DNA of 64,000 nt, taken from positions 21,829,569 through 21,893,568 of the forward strand of contig JBBMOA010000015.1 in NCBI GenBank assembly GCA_037954235.1, in the 5' to 3' direction. The stretch comes from Aulostomus chinensis (lineage: Eukaryota; Chordata; Actinopteri; Syngnathiformes; Aulostomidae). A program made the position numbers and the translations under genes. A model generated the notes under the pieces. It worked only from the letters and a program-made list of their open reading frames with translations. It was not told the origin of the DNA and did not search any database. Positions 20,630-30,886 of the stretch are shown here, piece after piece (the first letter of the stretch is position 1; every line of letters begins with the position of its first letter).

Positions 20630-22483
20630 ATGGATAAATGGCTGAAACATCCAGTTGCTATGGATCCAGGAGGGGGAAAATAGCTCGCCGACAAACGCAA
20701 GAAAAATTCCAAACCTAAACCAAGGCAGTATAGTGAAAACTATATTTTATATGGATTCACTTCGACGTCTTTGGACCCACCGCAGTCTCAGTGCTACTTT
20801 TGCGGTGAAGTCCTGGCAAATAACTCCATGAAGCCAGCCCATTTACAGCGACTCCAGAGCACCAAACACCCGGAAAGTGTCGGTAAAACAGAGGAATTTT
20901 TCAAACGTAAGCTGTCGGAATTTAAGTCAAGACAGACTGTAATGAGAAAAGCCACATGTGTGTCAAGCAAAGCACTGGAGGCATCTTACGCCGTATCTCT
21001 GCTCGTGGCGAAATCAAAAAAGCCTCACTCCATTGTTGAAGAGCTCATTCTTCCTGCAGCAGCGGTTATGGCTGAAATTATGATTGACAAGAAAGCAGCC
21101 AATACACTCAAGAAAGTCCCCCTGTCGAACAACACTGTGTCCCGTCGGATGGATGATATGTCGGTTAATATTATTAGACGAGTGGTGAAAAAAATGAAAC
21201 AAGCCGGTCAGTTCGCTTTGCAGCTGGATGAAATGACAGATGTGAGTGGTGATGCTCAGCTCCTGGCCTTCGTTCGTTACAAAGATGTGTCGGACATAAA
21301 CAAGCATATTTTATTTTGCAAAAAGCTGCCAGGAAAGACAACCGGGGAAGAAATGTTCCAGATTATAGACAGCTTTTTCAAAGAACACGATCTACAGTGG
21401 AAAACCTGCAGTCACATCTGTACTGATGGCGCAGCTGCAATGACGGGATGTGTGAAGGGACTTTTTGGACGCGTAAAAAAGGTAAATCCCGACATTAAAT
21501 GGATGCATTGTATTATTCACCGTGAAGCACTGGCAAGTAAGCGAATGAGCCCTGATTTAAGCGCTGTTATGGATGATGCTGTGAAGGTGATAAATTTCAT
21601 CCAATCCCGGCCACTGAATCACAGACTGTTTGAAACTCTTTGTCATGAGAGCGGCACAGAGCACGACCAGCTATTGCTTCACATGGACGTCCGCTGGCTG
21701 TCCTGTGGGAAAACACTACTGAGACTTTATGAACTGCGCAGTGAAGTTTCTGTGTTTCTGACGCAGCATCTGCATCCTCTTGCTGCGGTGTTCAAGGATG
21801 CTGAGTGGGTGACGCACCTGGCGTATCTCGCTGATGTGTTTACCAAACTTAACGAGCTCAACCTGTCGCTTCAGGGAAAGGAGTCACACATCCTGAAAAT
21901 GTATGACAAAGTTAAAGGATTCACAAAAAAGCTCAAACTATGGGTGAAGAAATGTGATGAGGGAGACATCAGCTGTTTCCCACTACTTGATTCCCATCTT
22001 GCCAGCACTGATGTTGCCAGGGCTCCAGTGGTCAAACTGGTGCAAGCACAACTGTCCAAACTCTGCACAGAGTTTGGACAGTATTTTCAGGACATTGAAG
22101 AAAAGTCAGAAAGACTGGATTGGGTGAGGAACCCATTTATTGTGAGTGAGAGCTGCAACAACCTTCCTGCAAGGCTGCAGGAGCATCTGATGGATTTATC
22201 ATCTGATCAGGGACTGAAAATGATACATACTGAGAAGACATTGACTGAGTTCTGGTGTGATGTGGAGAAAGAGTATCCTGAGCTGGGAAAACATGCACTG
22301 ATTGAGCTTTTACCTTTTGGTTCTACTTATATGTGTGAGGTGACCTTCTCCGCTTTGACACACATTAAAACCAAGCAGAGGAACAGACTGGATGTGGAGA
22401 ACAGCCTGATAACAGCTGTTTCCACACTGCCCCCAGAACTATCAAAGCTTATGAAAGACAAGCAAGCTCAAGTGTGTCATTAA
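20630..22483 (+). CDS. hAT transposase, ZBED5/SCAND3-like, one premature stop
   Basis: ATG 20771 opens 570 codons. An in-frame ATG 141 bases earlier (20630, MDKWLKHPVAMD) looks like the original start, cut off by a TAG at 20681. Domains: a BED-type zinc finger near the start (CYFCGEVL...TKH) that lacks one expected His between QR and LQS; the catalytic core with LQLDEMTDVSGDAQ (first Asp), CTDGAAAMTG (second Asp) and CIIHREALA (the C-x2-H block); and the C-terminal YMCEVTFSALTHIKTKQRNR dimerisation block with the third acidic residue. The reading frame from 20771 is otherwise unbroken, so the copy is young or has been kept. In the related human ZBED5 such a gene was domesticated, but here it lies inside its terminal repeats and is a transposon gene. 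Confidence 0.85.
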
Positions 22484-23100
22484 AGCTCAGATGACTGAAA
22501 AGCAGTCATCTCTCAGACTGAAGAAAACAAAATACTGAAGTCACTGAAGAAAAGAAATTACAACTGATACTGTGAGTTTAAACAGTATTCTTGTTAAGTG
22601 TTTTGTTCCTGATATTTAAAGTTTAAATGCCTGTTTAAAGGGGACATATTCAAAGAAGCTCCTTTTGTGGTAAATGTCATAAAAGTTATATATGACAAAG
22701 GCAGGTTAATTATTTGTTTTGTATTTATTTATTTATATTACTTATTATTTTTATTTATTCTTATTTTTTTCTAATTTCAACTTTATTATTTTTCTTTAAT
22801 AACAATATAATAATAATATATTAGTATTAATAATACAGTATTAATAATACAAACGTTTACTATAATATTGTTTCTTATATTTATAATTTTTATTGCCTTG
22901 AAGGCAACATAATTTTATGTTTAATTTGAGTTAAATAGATAATGCCTGAATATTAAATGTTCAATTTAAGAAGATGAAATAAAATGACTTGCGTTGAATA
23001 TTCAGTTGTGTTATGTTCTACTTTTGGAGAATCATGAACACGTATGAGTGAAGGGGTACTCATGGTATGACAAAAAGGCTCAAGGGGTACACAAGACAAA
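22484..23100. other. 3' non-coding part of the Buster-like element
   Basis: AT-rich, with TTATTTATTT and TAATAATAATA runs at 22720-22870. AATAAA-type hexamers are present near 22977. No genes. Confidence 0.6.
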
Positions 23101-23118
23101 AAAGGTTGGGAACCACTG

Positions 23119-23460
23119 CTCTAGTTGACGCGTCGCCACCGACGAATACAAACGTCTACCCTCATCTACGCACAGAAAAAAACAGGGTGTTAAAACACAA
23201 ACGCATTAAAACAAATAGGCATTGGAGAAAAACCTACCTAGACTCAAACTCAAACACACACACACGCACACGCACACGCTCGCACACACACACAACATGC
23301 GGAGCATTTGGTCAGACACCCCAATAACCCTAATTACGTCTACATCGAACACGTTTAATAATATCACATTGTTGCGGAAGAGGAAACGGACACGTTTGTG
23401 CGCACATAAATATCAGAAAAAACACAAACGCATTCAAACAAATAGGCACTGGGGAAAAAC
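23119..23460. other. CpG-containing stretch with a local imperfect duplication
   Basis: A block with ACACAAACGCATT, ACAAATAGGCA and GGGAAAAAC-type words at 23190-23237 recurs at 23415-23465. Between them is a (CA)n-like tract (23251-23296). No open frame is credible. Confidence 0.5.
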
Positions 23461-23463
23461 TTA

Positions 23464-23487
23464 CCGTTAACCAGAGTCATGTCCATG
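23464..23487 (-). CDS. Possible first coding exon of an unidentified gene
   Basis: On the minus strand an ATG in good context (AAAATCATGG) at about 23487 opens MDMTLVNG and runs straight into a perfect GTAAGT donor at about 23460-23465. The region upstream on that strand, 23500-23960, is CpG-rich like a promoter. I do not recognise the protein. No downstream exon was found, because the next 11 kb on that side is TE. It could be a chance ATG in repeat DNA. Confidence 0.25.
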
Positions 23488-23489
23488 AT

Positions 23490-23935
23490 TTTGCCGGAAA
23501 AAACACAGGCTGGAGTCCACCGGTCTACACCTTGGGTCGGAGACGGATATGATACAACCAGCAAACTCCGGGCGTAAGTACTTGCCCCGAATCCCATATG
23601 CCTAGTGGAACATGTCCAGGCATGTTTACGTCCTGTTACAGAGTCCCATTGTTTGAGATCACCGGAAGGAAACGGACACGCCCCTTTTTAGCGCAGCGAT
23701 GCACGCGCACGAAGACGCGTGTTCACGTGCACGCGCAAATGGTTCCACATGCACGCGCAAAAGTGCAGTCTTATTACTACTTGTGTGTTTTTACTATCAG
23801 GATTCTGTTCCATTGCGGAACTCGCTTCCGCGGGAGTAGGGCAGTGATAGTAGTGTTAGTGGTAGGATTTAGAGATAGGTGTTCGCGAAAGGCTATTAGT
23901 GATAGGTATTAGCTAGTGAGAAAGTTTGTTAGGGT
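23490..23935 (-). promoter_or_regulatory. CpG-rich, promoter-like stretch
   Basis: Unlike the AT-rich surroundings, 23640-23960 carries many CpGs (ACGCGCACGAAGACGCGTG, CACGTGCACGCGCAAATGG). CACGTG E-box-like words occur at about 23724. This fits a CpG island in front of the exon candidate on the minus strand, but equally the GC-rich 5' end of the LINE that begins near 23940. Confidence 0.3.
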
Positions 23936-24270
23936 TAGTAGTTTTGGGGCGCCGACCGACGGCTGTCAGGTCCCGACCGGCTGTCAGGTCCCGACCGGCT
24001 GCCCCGCTTCCTTTCTTTTACTTTCTTTTGTTTGTTGATAGGGCCAGAAGAGTGTAGGAGATATAGGGACATGACTAAACAAAAGGGTGTAAGTGGAGGT
24101 AGGAAAGGAACAGGGGAAAGGAGGGGGGTTGGTCTGTGGAGAGTCTGGTTCAGAATAGGGCTAAGGGGACCACAGGTGGAAGGGAGCTGAGGAGCGATAG
24201 ACGGGTAGGACAGTGGTAGGGAGAGCATAAGAGGAAGAAGACAGAAAGTGAGAGTGAGTCAGCAGAGGAT

Positions 24271-25420
24271 ATGCAAAGTGAGGATGAGGGGAGAGGAGGT
24301 GGGGAGGATGAGTGCTTGAATGTAGTGGTGAGGTTTGTTGAGGCGGGTGGTGTGAGCAAGAAGAATCTGTTCAGATTGACAGGGGCACTGAAAGGCTGGC
24401 TAGGGGAGATTAAATTTGCACGGGTTCTGGGGGATAGGGACTTACTGGTGGGGTGCAAGAACCTGGGGCAAGTGGAGAAAGCAATTCAAGGAGGGAATGG
24501 AAGGAAGATAGTGGGGTGCACAGTGGAGAGGGTAGTGCAGGTGGGGTTGAAGAGGACAGCAGGAGGGGGGTGTAGAGGGGTGATTACAGGGGTTCCAATG
24601 GAGGTGGGGGAGGAGGAGATAAAGGAGAGAATAGACACAAAGGGAGGTCCAAGGGTGGTGAAGGTGACAAGGATGAAGAGGGGTCCACAGAGGGAGATTA
24701 GTGAAACAGTGGTGGTGGAGTTTGAGGTTGAAGTTCCTCCAGCTCGGGTATTTCTGGGGTGTGTTTTTTTGTGAGGGCCTTCATTCCCCTGCCACTGAGG
24801 TGTTTTAATTGTCAGTCTTTTGGGTACACTGCACAGGGTGAGTGGAAGAGGAGATGTCCACGGTGGGCAGGGGAGCACAAGTTTGGAGAGTGTCCTGAGG
24901 ATGCCCAGCCCCGATGTTGTAGCTGTGGGGGCGCGCATATAGAGAAGCTTTTGGAGGATGTCAGGTGATGAAGGGGGAGGTTGAGGTTCAGAGGGTGAGG
25001 GTGTTAGAGAAGGTGTCGTATGCTGAGGCGGTGAAGGTGGTCAGGCAGAGGGAGGAAGGGCAGAGTGCAGTAGAAGGGTCAGGAGCGGTGGGTGGGGCAG
25101 GCTTGGGAGGGTGGACAGGTGTAGTAGGGCAGACGGTTGGGGGTAGGGAACAGCCAGGCATGGAGGGTCGGGAAAACAGGAGTGGAGGGCTGGGGTGTCA
25201 GTGTAGGGAGAAGGGGTGGGTGGCTAGTGAGCAGGTTGTAGCGTTCGTGGCGGCAGCTATTACCTCCACTATGGAGGTTTCCTCAAAGACCGAGAGGATT
25301 AAGATCATAGTGAGACAAGCTGGGTGCCTCTTAGGGATAGAGGAAGTAAGTTTTGAGAAGGTCATGGCCAGGATAGTTGAAGGGAATAGATCGGGGGCAG
25401 GGAAGGGTGGACACACTTGA
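24271..25420 (+). pseudogene. LINE ORF1, gag-like with degenerate zinc knuckles
   Basis: The frame 24271-24774 has an RRM-like region (KKNLFRLTGALKGWLGEIK, then VVKVTRMKR). A frameshift near 24765 leads to the knuckle region (24759-24968): CFNCQSFGYTAQ, CPRWAGEHKFGEC and CCSCGGAH. The first knuckle has Tyr for His, and the second has Trp for a Cys. The rest (to 25420, another frame) contains SYAEAVKVVRQ and ends in a helix-rich tail. ORF1 proteins of this sort bind LINE RNA. Confidence 0.7.
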
Positions 25421-25883
25421 GTATGGTGGTGATCCTTCAGTGTAACGCGAGGAGCTTGTTAGCAAATGGTCAGGAGTTCAAGGTCTACTTAGAGGGAATA
25501 GGGGTGCAACCAGACGTGGTGTGTGTTCAGGAAACATGGCGTAAGCCTGGGTTAGATTTTGTGGTGCAGGGATATGTAATTGTGAGGCTAGATAGGATAG
25601 GAGGTGGGGGAGGAGGTTTGTGCTACGCTGGTTAGGAGGGGTGTGTCATTTAGGGAGCTAGATAGAGGGGTAGAACAGGAGTACATAGTGGTGGAGGTTT
25701 GGGGGGGGGGGTTGTCATAGTTAATTACTATAACCCCTTTGTCAGTTTAGAGGTAGAACGAGCAAACATAATAGGGTCTTCGCCTGAAGTACCTTCAGGC
25801 TCAGGCCCTAAAAATTAGTTCGTATCCAGAGGGAGGGGTGGCAGAGGGTAGTGTGGTGCGCAGATTTTAATGCTCATAGTCTA
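25417..25883 (+). pseudogene. LINE ORF2 endonuclease, left half
   Basis: Starts MVVILQCNARSLLANGQEF; VVCVQETWR near 25519-25545 is the catalytic Glu block. The reading frame breaks near 25635, and G-rich sequence with a run of ten or more G follows near 25700. It then carries the small hairpin insertion at 25757. At 25860-25883 it reads DFNAHSL, which continues as VWGGGHTDGNG on the other side of the hAT insertion (27454). Confidence 0.72.
25757..25814 (+). mobile_element. Hairpin-ended repeat, terminal fragment
   Basis: GAGCAAACATAATAGGGTCT and a 7-bp hairpin (25783-25799, stem CCTGAAG/CTTCAGG, loop TAC), then CTCAGGCCCTAA. The same module ends the longer copies at 42787-43654 and 43792-44691. 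Here only the last 55 or so bases are present, set into LINE sequence. Confidence 0.7.
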
Positions 25884-26445
25884 CAGTGTTGTTTTCGTCA
25901 CGCTGGACGAAAAACATCAGAACGGAGCCAGCTGTAGCTGCTGGTCCTCATGGCCACTGTCACGACCCGGTTCAGAGATCGAAACATCGAAGGAGGGAGA
26001 CGTGGAGTCAACATGACACACAACTAATAATTTATTATTAATCACGCAAAATCAACACAAGGCAAACCATAACATACAATGGAGTGTGGTTATCAGTAGT
26101 GTCAGTGGTGAGTGCGAGTGTGTGCATGAGTGTACAGGGGGTGTGTGTGCGCGGTGTGATGGATGCAGAGAACTAAACAAGACATAACTCAAGAAACAAC
26201 CATCGCTCTGACGTGGGCCAGGAGGAGTGAGCGAGAGCCAGCCGGCCAGGTTGGCCGCCTGCTTTATAGCTCGGAGACACCGGGCCCAGGTGCTCCCAAT
26301 TAGTCAGCAGCTCTGCCCCATAAAGCTCCAACCTGAGAAGGGAAGGAAGTCACAAATGATGCCACGCCCCCATGCCCGTGACCATGGGGACGTGACACCA
26401 CGCCCCCATCATCAGTACACACACACTAAAAGCCTCTCTTGGGCC

Positions 26446-26479
<34 letters not shown>

Positions 26480-27453
26480 CACAGAAAGTCTGGGCCTGTC
26501 TGCAGCGGGTGGTCATAAAAAGAGAGATGATTTATGGTCGAACTTCAGATGCAGTCCAAGGGACAATAAAACAGAATGCCTTGTACGGGCCCGAGGAGAC
26601 GAGTCAGACGACGGAGCCACCACAGCTTCCTCATGTTGTGGCTTCAAACTTTCAGGAAAAAATACGACAAACATTTGCTGAGAGTCTTTGGCTCTGTTAC
26701 AATGGCCACGACTGAGGTCACCTGTAACGCTAGAGTCATTTTAGAGAGAAGCGCTTTCGTCAAATTGAACCAGTAGGCTACCTAACGGCAAGTTGTTACT
26801 TGACTAGTGTCAGTACAGGTCCTACCGTGCTTCCATGATGCTTCTGTTTGGTTGCCATAAATAGTTGTTTTATATATGCAGAGCAGGAAATTTTGTTTTG
26901 ATGTTTACATATTTGTAAAAGCATTCATGGCCATGTTGAGATTTAATGTCTCGCGAACTTGACTTGTGGTTGTGAAACTTGTTTGCTGTGAAAAGAGAAG
27001 ACTGCTGCTCCACCCTCATATTCTAGTAAAATTGTACTTTGTGTCCCATCCTACTTCATATGGAAGTCAAGTGTGCTTTTATTTTTGTCTAATCCTATTT
27101 GATTGTGATACAATACTCCTATTGTGTGCCAGTGTGTTGTCTGCATCTGCAACAAAATAATAAAAGTAAAAGGTAGAGAAAGAAAAAGAGGGGGAAAAAC
27201 TCACCTTTGAAAGTAGATCAGTTTCAGTGCTTCATTCTAATACCTGTATTGGCCTATTAAGTACATACACATATATCTTTTTATTTATAGGTATCTTTGA
27301 TATTTGACTAAAACCTTTGAGTTTTCGTCGCCTAAAACTAGACTAAAACTATCAAGGCTAGAAATGACTAAAGTTTGACTAAAACTAAGAAGCATTTAGT
27401 CCAAAAGACTGAGACTAAAACTAAATCTAAAATGCCTGCCAAAAACAACACTG
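25884..27453 (+). mobile_element. hAT element, non-coding, with target duplication
   Basis: Begins CAGTGTTGTTTTCGTC and ends, in reverse complement, CAGTGTTGTTTTTGGC. Flanked by ATAGTCTA (25876-25883) and ATAGTGTA (27454-27461), an 8-bp target duplication with one change. Inside are a (CA)n tract at 26441-26482, a GC-rich left part and a right part full of GACTAAAACTAA words (27307-27430) common to fish hAT non-autonomous elements. No transposase frame is credible, so it depends on enzyme from elsewhere. Confidence 0.85.
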
Positions 27454-27530
27454 ATAGTGTAGTGTGGGGTGGAGGGCATACAGATGGCAATGGGAGGACG
27501 GTAGAGGAATTAATGGAGGTTAGGGCACTA
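27454..27530 (+). pseudogene. LINE ORF2 endonuclease, continuation
   Basis: Reads VWGGGHTDGNGRTVEELMEV directly after the hAT element's duplication, completing the endonuclease block begun at 25860. The frame then meets the L2 insertion at about 27531. Confidence 0.7.
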
Positions 27531-28790
27531 TTATGTGACTAGGACCGCCTTCTTCCATCTGCAAAGTATCGCTAAGATGAGGAATATCCTTTCCCAGAGT
27601 GATGCTGAGAAACTGGTGCATGCATTTATCACTTCTAGGCTGAACTACTGCAACTCTCTCTTGTCAGGATGTCCTAAATACTCTCTAAAGAGTCTCCAGC
27701 TGGTCCAGAACGCTGCAGCAAGGGTTTTGACGGGTGTTAAGAAGAGAGAACACTTCTCTCCCACTTTAGCTTCTCTCCACTGGCTTCCTGTAGGATCTAG
27801 AATCGACTTCAAAATCCTTCTGCTGACTTATAAGGCTGTCAATGATAAAGCCCCATCCTATTTGAAAGAACTCATTAGTCCCTACTGTCCTACCAGAGCA
27901 CTCCTCTCCCAGAATGCAGGTCTTTTAGTGATTCCCAGTATTTCTAAAAACTGACTGGGAGGTAGAACCTTCAGTTACCGGGCTCCTTTACTGTGGAACC
28001 AGCTCTCTCCATGGGTCAGAGAGGCAAACACTCTGACTACTTTTAAGTCCAGGCTTAAGACTTTCCTTTATGACAGAGCCTTCAGTTAGGACTGGTTCAG
28101 GTAGCTCTGAACCATTGATAGCTATGCTGCTATAGGCTTAGACTGCTGGACACAAAAGGTTACATGGAGCCCTTCCCTCCTCTCCTCTCGTCTCCTCTCC
28201 CCCCCTCCTCTCTTCTGCTCTCCCCCTCTCTCCTCCTCTCCTCCCCGCACATTTTTGGAACTGTCATTACCATTACTTGTTGCACTTTGTAGTTTGGCCT
28301 TGGTGTCTCGCAGTCTCTCTGTTTCCACAGTTCCACCAGAGCTCCAACCGCCGCCTGCATCGCCCCCCCCCCCCACCCCTCTTTATCCCCTACTATTACA
28401 CCGGCCCGTGCACCCCTTCCATGAAACAGTCTGCCATCCAGTCCCCCATCAAGCTGGTTGCTCTCCCTGCCTCCCCTTCCAGAAGCTTCCTTCTTCAACT
28501 GTTATTAAAATTTCCATGTTTCCCACATTTTGTATTGTAAACTGTTTTCTTGTCTGTAACATCTACTGCACGTCTGCCTGTCCTGGGTGAGGGATCCCTC
28601 CTCTGTTGGTCACCCTGAGGTTTCTCAGATTTTTCCCTGTTAAAAGGGTTTTCTATGGAGTTTTTCCTCAGTCGATGTGAGGGTCTAAGGGCAGAGGATG
28701 TTGTTATGATGCCATGTGAAGCCCTTTGAGACAAACTGTTTGTGAAAACAGGCTCTACAAATAAAATTGCCTTGCCTTACCTTGCCTAGT
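27531..28790 (+). mobile_element. L2 LINE, 5'-truncated copy
   Basis: Begins inside the polymerase C-terminus. The frame 27535-27954 has NILSQSDAEKLVHAFITSRL and LQLVQNAAARVLTGVKK, as in the larger L2 copy at 270. A stop follows SISKN at 27952, and the reading continues to 28090. A pyrimidine-rich 3' region (28190-28480) leads to the ACAAATAAAATTGCCTTGCC end at about 28758-28785. It lies inside the I/Nimb-like LINE, whose sequence resumes at 28791. Confidence 0.85.
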
Positions 28791-28794
28791 ATGT

Positions 28795-29610
28795 ATGAAT
28801 GATGGTAGGGGGACAAGGATAGATGTCAGGACAGGGAATGAGTCAGCTTTACATCTAACACAGGTGTCAAGCGGCTTGGCAGGGGTAAGCAGATGGGAGG
28901 TGCTGAATGGGTCGATTGTAGGGAGTGATCATTATCCCGTGTTGTGTGCAGTGGGTGAGAAGGTGCAAGTCATGTCAGGTGAGGGGGTGGAGAGGTGGGT
29001 GTTTGGTAAAGCTGATTGTGGGGTGTTTCAGGAAGTGGTGGAGGAGAAGGTGGCTGGGCTTGATATGGAGGGGAGTGTAGATGAGGTAAATGATAGGCTG
29101 ACATCAGCAATAATTGTAGCCGCAAATGAGAGTATACCAAGGAGTAGAGGGAGGGGAGGCAGGAAGATGGTACCGTGGTGGACAGAGGAGTGTAGTCAGG
29201 CAGTGAGGGCAAGGAATAGGGCATTTAGGCAGCTGAAGAGGAGTCATAAAATGAATAGTCTAGTGAGTTATAAGAGGGCACAAGCAGTGGTGAGGAGGGT
29301 GGTTAGGCAGGCTAAGAGGGATAGTTGGAGACAGTTTAGTAGTAGCATAGGGAGGACAACCCCAGTGGGAGAGGTATGGGGAATGATTAGGAAAATGGGA
29401 GGGGATAGGAGGGAGTGGGGCTACCCAGTGATGACAGCAGGGGGGGAGATAGCAGTGACAGATAGGGAAAAAGTGGAGATGATGGCGGGGGCATTTGCGA
29501 GGATACATAGTGAGGATAACTTAACAGAAGAGGAGAGGAGGGGGAGGGGGGCTACTTTGGGCAAGCATTTGGGGGTGTTGGACAGGAGGGAGGATATGGG
29601 TGGGACTTGA
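28795..29610 (+). pseudogene. LINE ORF2, end of endonuclease and linker
   Basis: 271 codons in frame. VGSDHYPVLCAVG near 28918-28957 is the C-terminal endonuclease block. After it come WTEECSQAVRARNRAFRQLK and VVRRVVRQAKRDSWRQFSS, the usual linker before a LINE polymerase. The upstream L2 sequence replaces the joint with the rest of the endonuclease. Confidence 0.78.
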
Positions 29611-30555
29611 GTGAAGGGGAACTGGAGGCACTGCTGGGGCTGTACAATAGGGTCTGGGAGGAGGGCAGGATACCAAGGGTGTGGAAAGAGGAAATGGTGA
29701 TTCCGGTTCGGAAACCAGGGAAGGATACCACTCAACCTTCAGGGTCTATACCCTGAAGGTTGAGGTAAGGCCTATGCCTTAGCTCCAACCTGGGTAAGGT
29801 TATGGAGCGGTTAGTGTGTGATAGGTTAACGTATGTGTTGGAGAGGGGAGGGGGGTTAGCTGGGTATCAGAGAGGCTTTAGGAAGGGTAGGAGTACTATG
29901 GATGCAGTGGTGAGGTTGGAGAATGAGGTTAGGAAAGCACAGGTAAATAAGGAGTCAGTTGTGGTGGTGGTTTTTGATATTGAGGAGGCATATGATATGA
30001 TGTGGAGGGAGGGGGTGTTAATTAAACTGCACATGCTGGGGGTAGGAGGTAAGGTGTTTAACTGGGTGAAAGATTTCCTGTCCGAGAGGGTAATACGGGT
30101 TAGGATAGGGTGTGAGGTGTCAGGTGAATACACAGTGAGTAATGGCACACCACAGGGCAGTGTAATTAGTCCACTGTTGTATAGTGTTATGATTAATGAT
30201 GTGTTTTCACAGGTAGGTGGGGATGTAGGGAGAACACTGTTTGCTGATGATGGGGCGCTATGGAAGAGGGGTAGGGACTTGCACATGTAGTGGATAAAGT
30301 ACAGGAGGCTATAGATGTGGTGGTTGAGTGGGGCTATGAGTGGGGGAGCAGGTTCTCAGTAGATAAGACAGTGTTCTTTACTAGGAAGAGGGATGTGGGT
30401 GGTGAAAAGCTTAGGATGTATGGTAGGGAGTTAGAGAGAGTGGGGTCCTTTAAGTATTTGGGAGTAGTTTTTGATAGTAAGTTGACTTGGGTGGAGCACA
30501 TTAGGAGGGTTGAGGGCAGGTGTAGGAAAGTGATAAATGTGATGAGGTGTATTAC
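29611..30555 (+). pseudogene. LINE ORF2 reverse transcriptase (broken)
   Basis: The main frame 29802-30290 contains GYQRGFRKGRSTMDAV, VVVVFDIEEAYDMMWREG (catalytic Asp), GTPQGSVISPLLYSVMIND and TLFADDGALW, the FADD catalytic box. A TAG after RDLHM at 30288 then leads to the thumb region (30290-30540: FSVDKTVFF, FKYLGVVFDSKL). The upstream finger region, 29640-29800, is disturbed by the palindrome at 29731. The 3' part is cut near 30555. Confidence 0.82.
29731..29764. repeat. Perfect 34-base palindrome in the LINE
   Basis: Two 15-base arms, CTCAACCTTCAGGGT and ACCCTGAAGGTTGAG, around a 4-base CTAT loop. It interrupts the reverse transcriptase between KDTTQPS and the expected next block. See findings. 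Confidence 0.9.
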
Positions 30556-30813
30556 TTTCAGATTTGAGATGGTATGGTGCCTTTCCTTGCCAAATTATAC
30601 AGCTTTCCCATGGTGTGTTCAATACTTTTTTCCTGTGTTATTGCACATAATTCCACATAATCATTATTTATGGATTTGAATGTTGTGATTTCTTTTCATG
30701 TGTTGATTATTTGAGTTAATACCAGTGTCTGGAAGAAATGTCACATGAATTGCATCTTTGGAAATAAATGTAATGACAAAAAAGTTAATGCGTTCAATAC
30801 TTATTTCCCCCAT

Positions 30814-30822
<9 letters not shown>
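30556..30822 (+). mobile_element. Tc1-like element, non-coding right end
   Basis: The sequence from about 30590 to GTTCAATACTTATTTCCCCC (30793-30812) is the trailer and terminal repeat of a Tc1/mariner-type element family seen in fish. No transposase frame remains. A similar GTTCAATACTTTTTTCC at about 30617-30633 could be the facing end of a short internal deletion copy. Confidence 0.5.
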
Positions 30823-30885
<63 letters not shown>

Positions 30886-30886
30886 A
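30815..30886. repeat. (TA)n microsatellite
   Basis: About 70 bases of TA with one GTATA interruption, directly after the Tc1-like end. 30887-31250 beyond it shows no gene or repeat that I recognise. Confidence 0.95.

Larger units (their letters stand above)
20393..23118 (+). mobile_element. hAT (Buster/ZBED5-like) element with both ends
   Basis: Left end CAGTGTTTCCCAACC and right end, reverse-complemented, CAGTGGTTCCCAACC match at 14 of 15 bases. Next inside are GGGGTACGCGTACCCC-type sequences on the left and GGGGTACACAAG on the right. It encloses a near-intact transposase. The adjoining 8-mers (GGCTCGAT and CTCTAGTT) agree at only four positions, so the target duplication has decayed or a boundary is off. 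20408-20629 and 22484-23100 are non-coding; the latter is very AT-rich. Confidence 0.87.
23940..30555 (+). mobile_element. I/Nimb-like LINE, broken by three insertions
   Basis: A G-rich plus-strand LINE. It starts near a 5' leader with a two-fold GCTGTCAGGTCCCGACCG repeat (23961-24000), followed by a gag-like ORF1 with zinc knuckles (24271-24968 plus frame to 25420), then an ORF2 with endonuclease (25417-25883 and 27454-27530), a linker (28795-29610) and reverse transcriptase (29770-30555). Insertions: a hairpin repeat fragment (25757-25814), a hAT element (25884-27453) and an L2 copy (27531-28790). The 3' end is lost where a Tc1 tail begins. ORF1 zinc knuckles with an AP-type endonuclease suggest the I group; Nimb is my best guess. 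Confidence 0.75.

Noticed and set aside
20771..22483. Domesticated cellular ZBED gene
   Set aside because: It sits between matching terminal inverted repeats and has an upstream stop, so it is read as a transposon gene.
24150..24938. Minus-strand frames with Ser/Pro-rich protein
   Set aside because: Opposite-strand shadows of the purine-rich LINE ORF1.
26227..26776. Open frames inside the hAT at 25884-27453
   Set aside because: They cross a (CA)n tract, and no transposase motif is present.
28970..29735. Minus-strand Pro/His-rich frames
   Set aside because: Shadows of the LINE ORF2 on the other strand.
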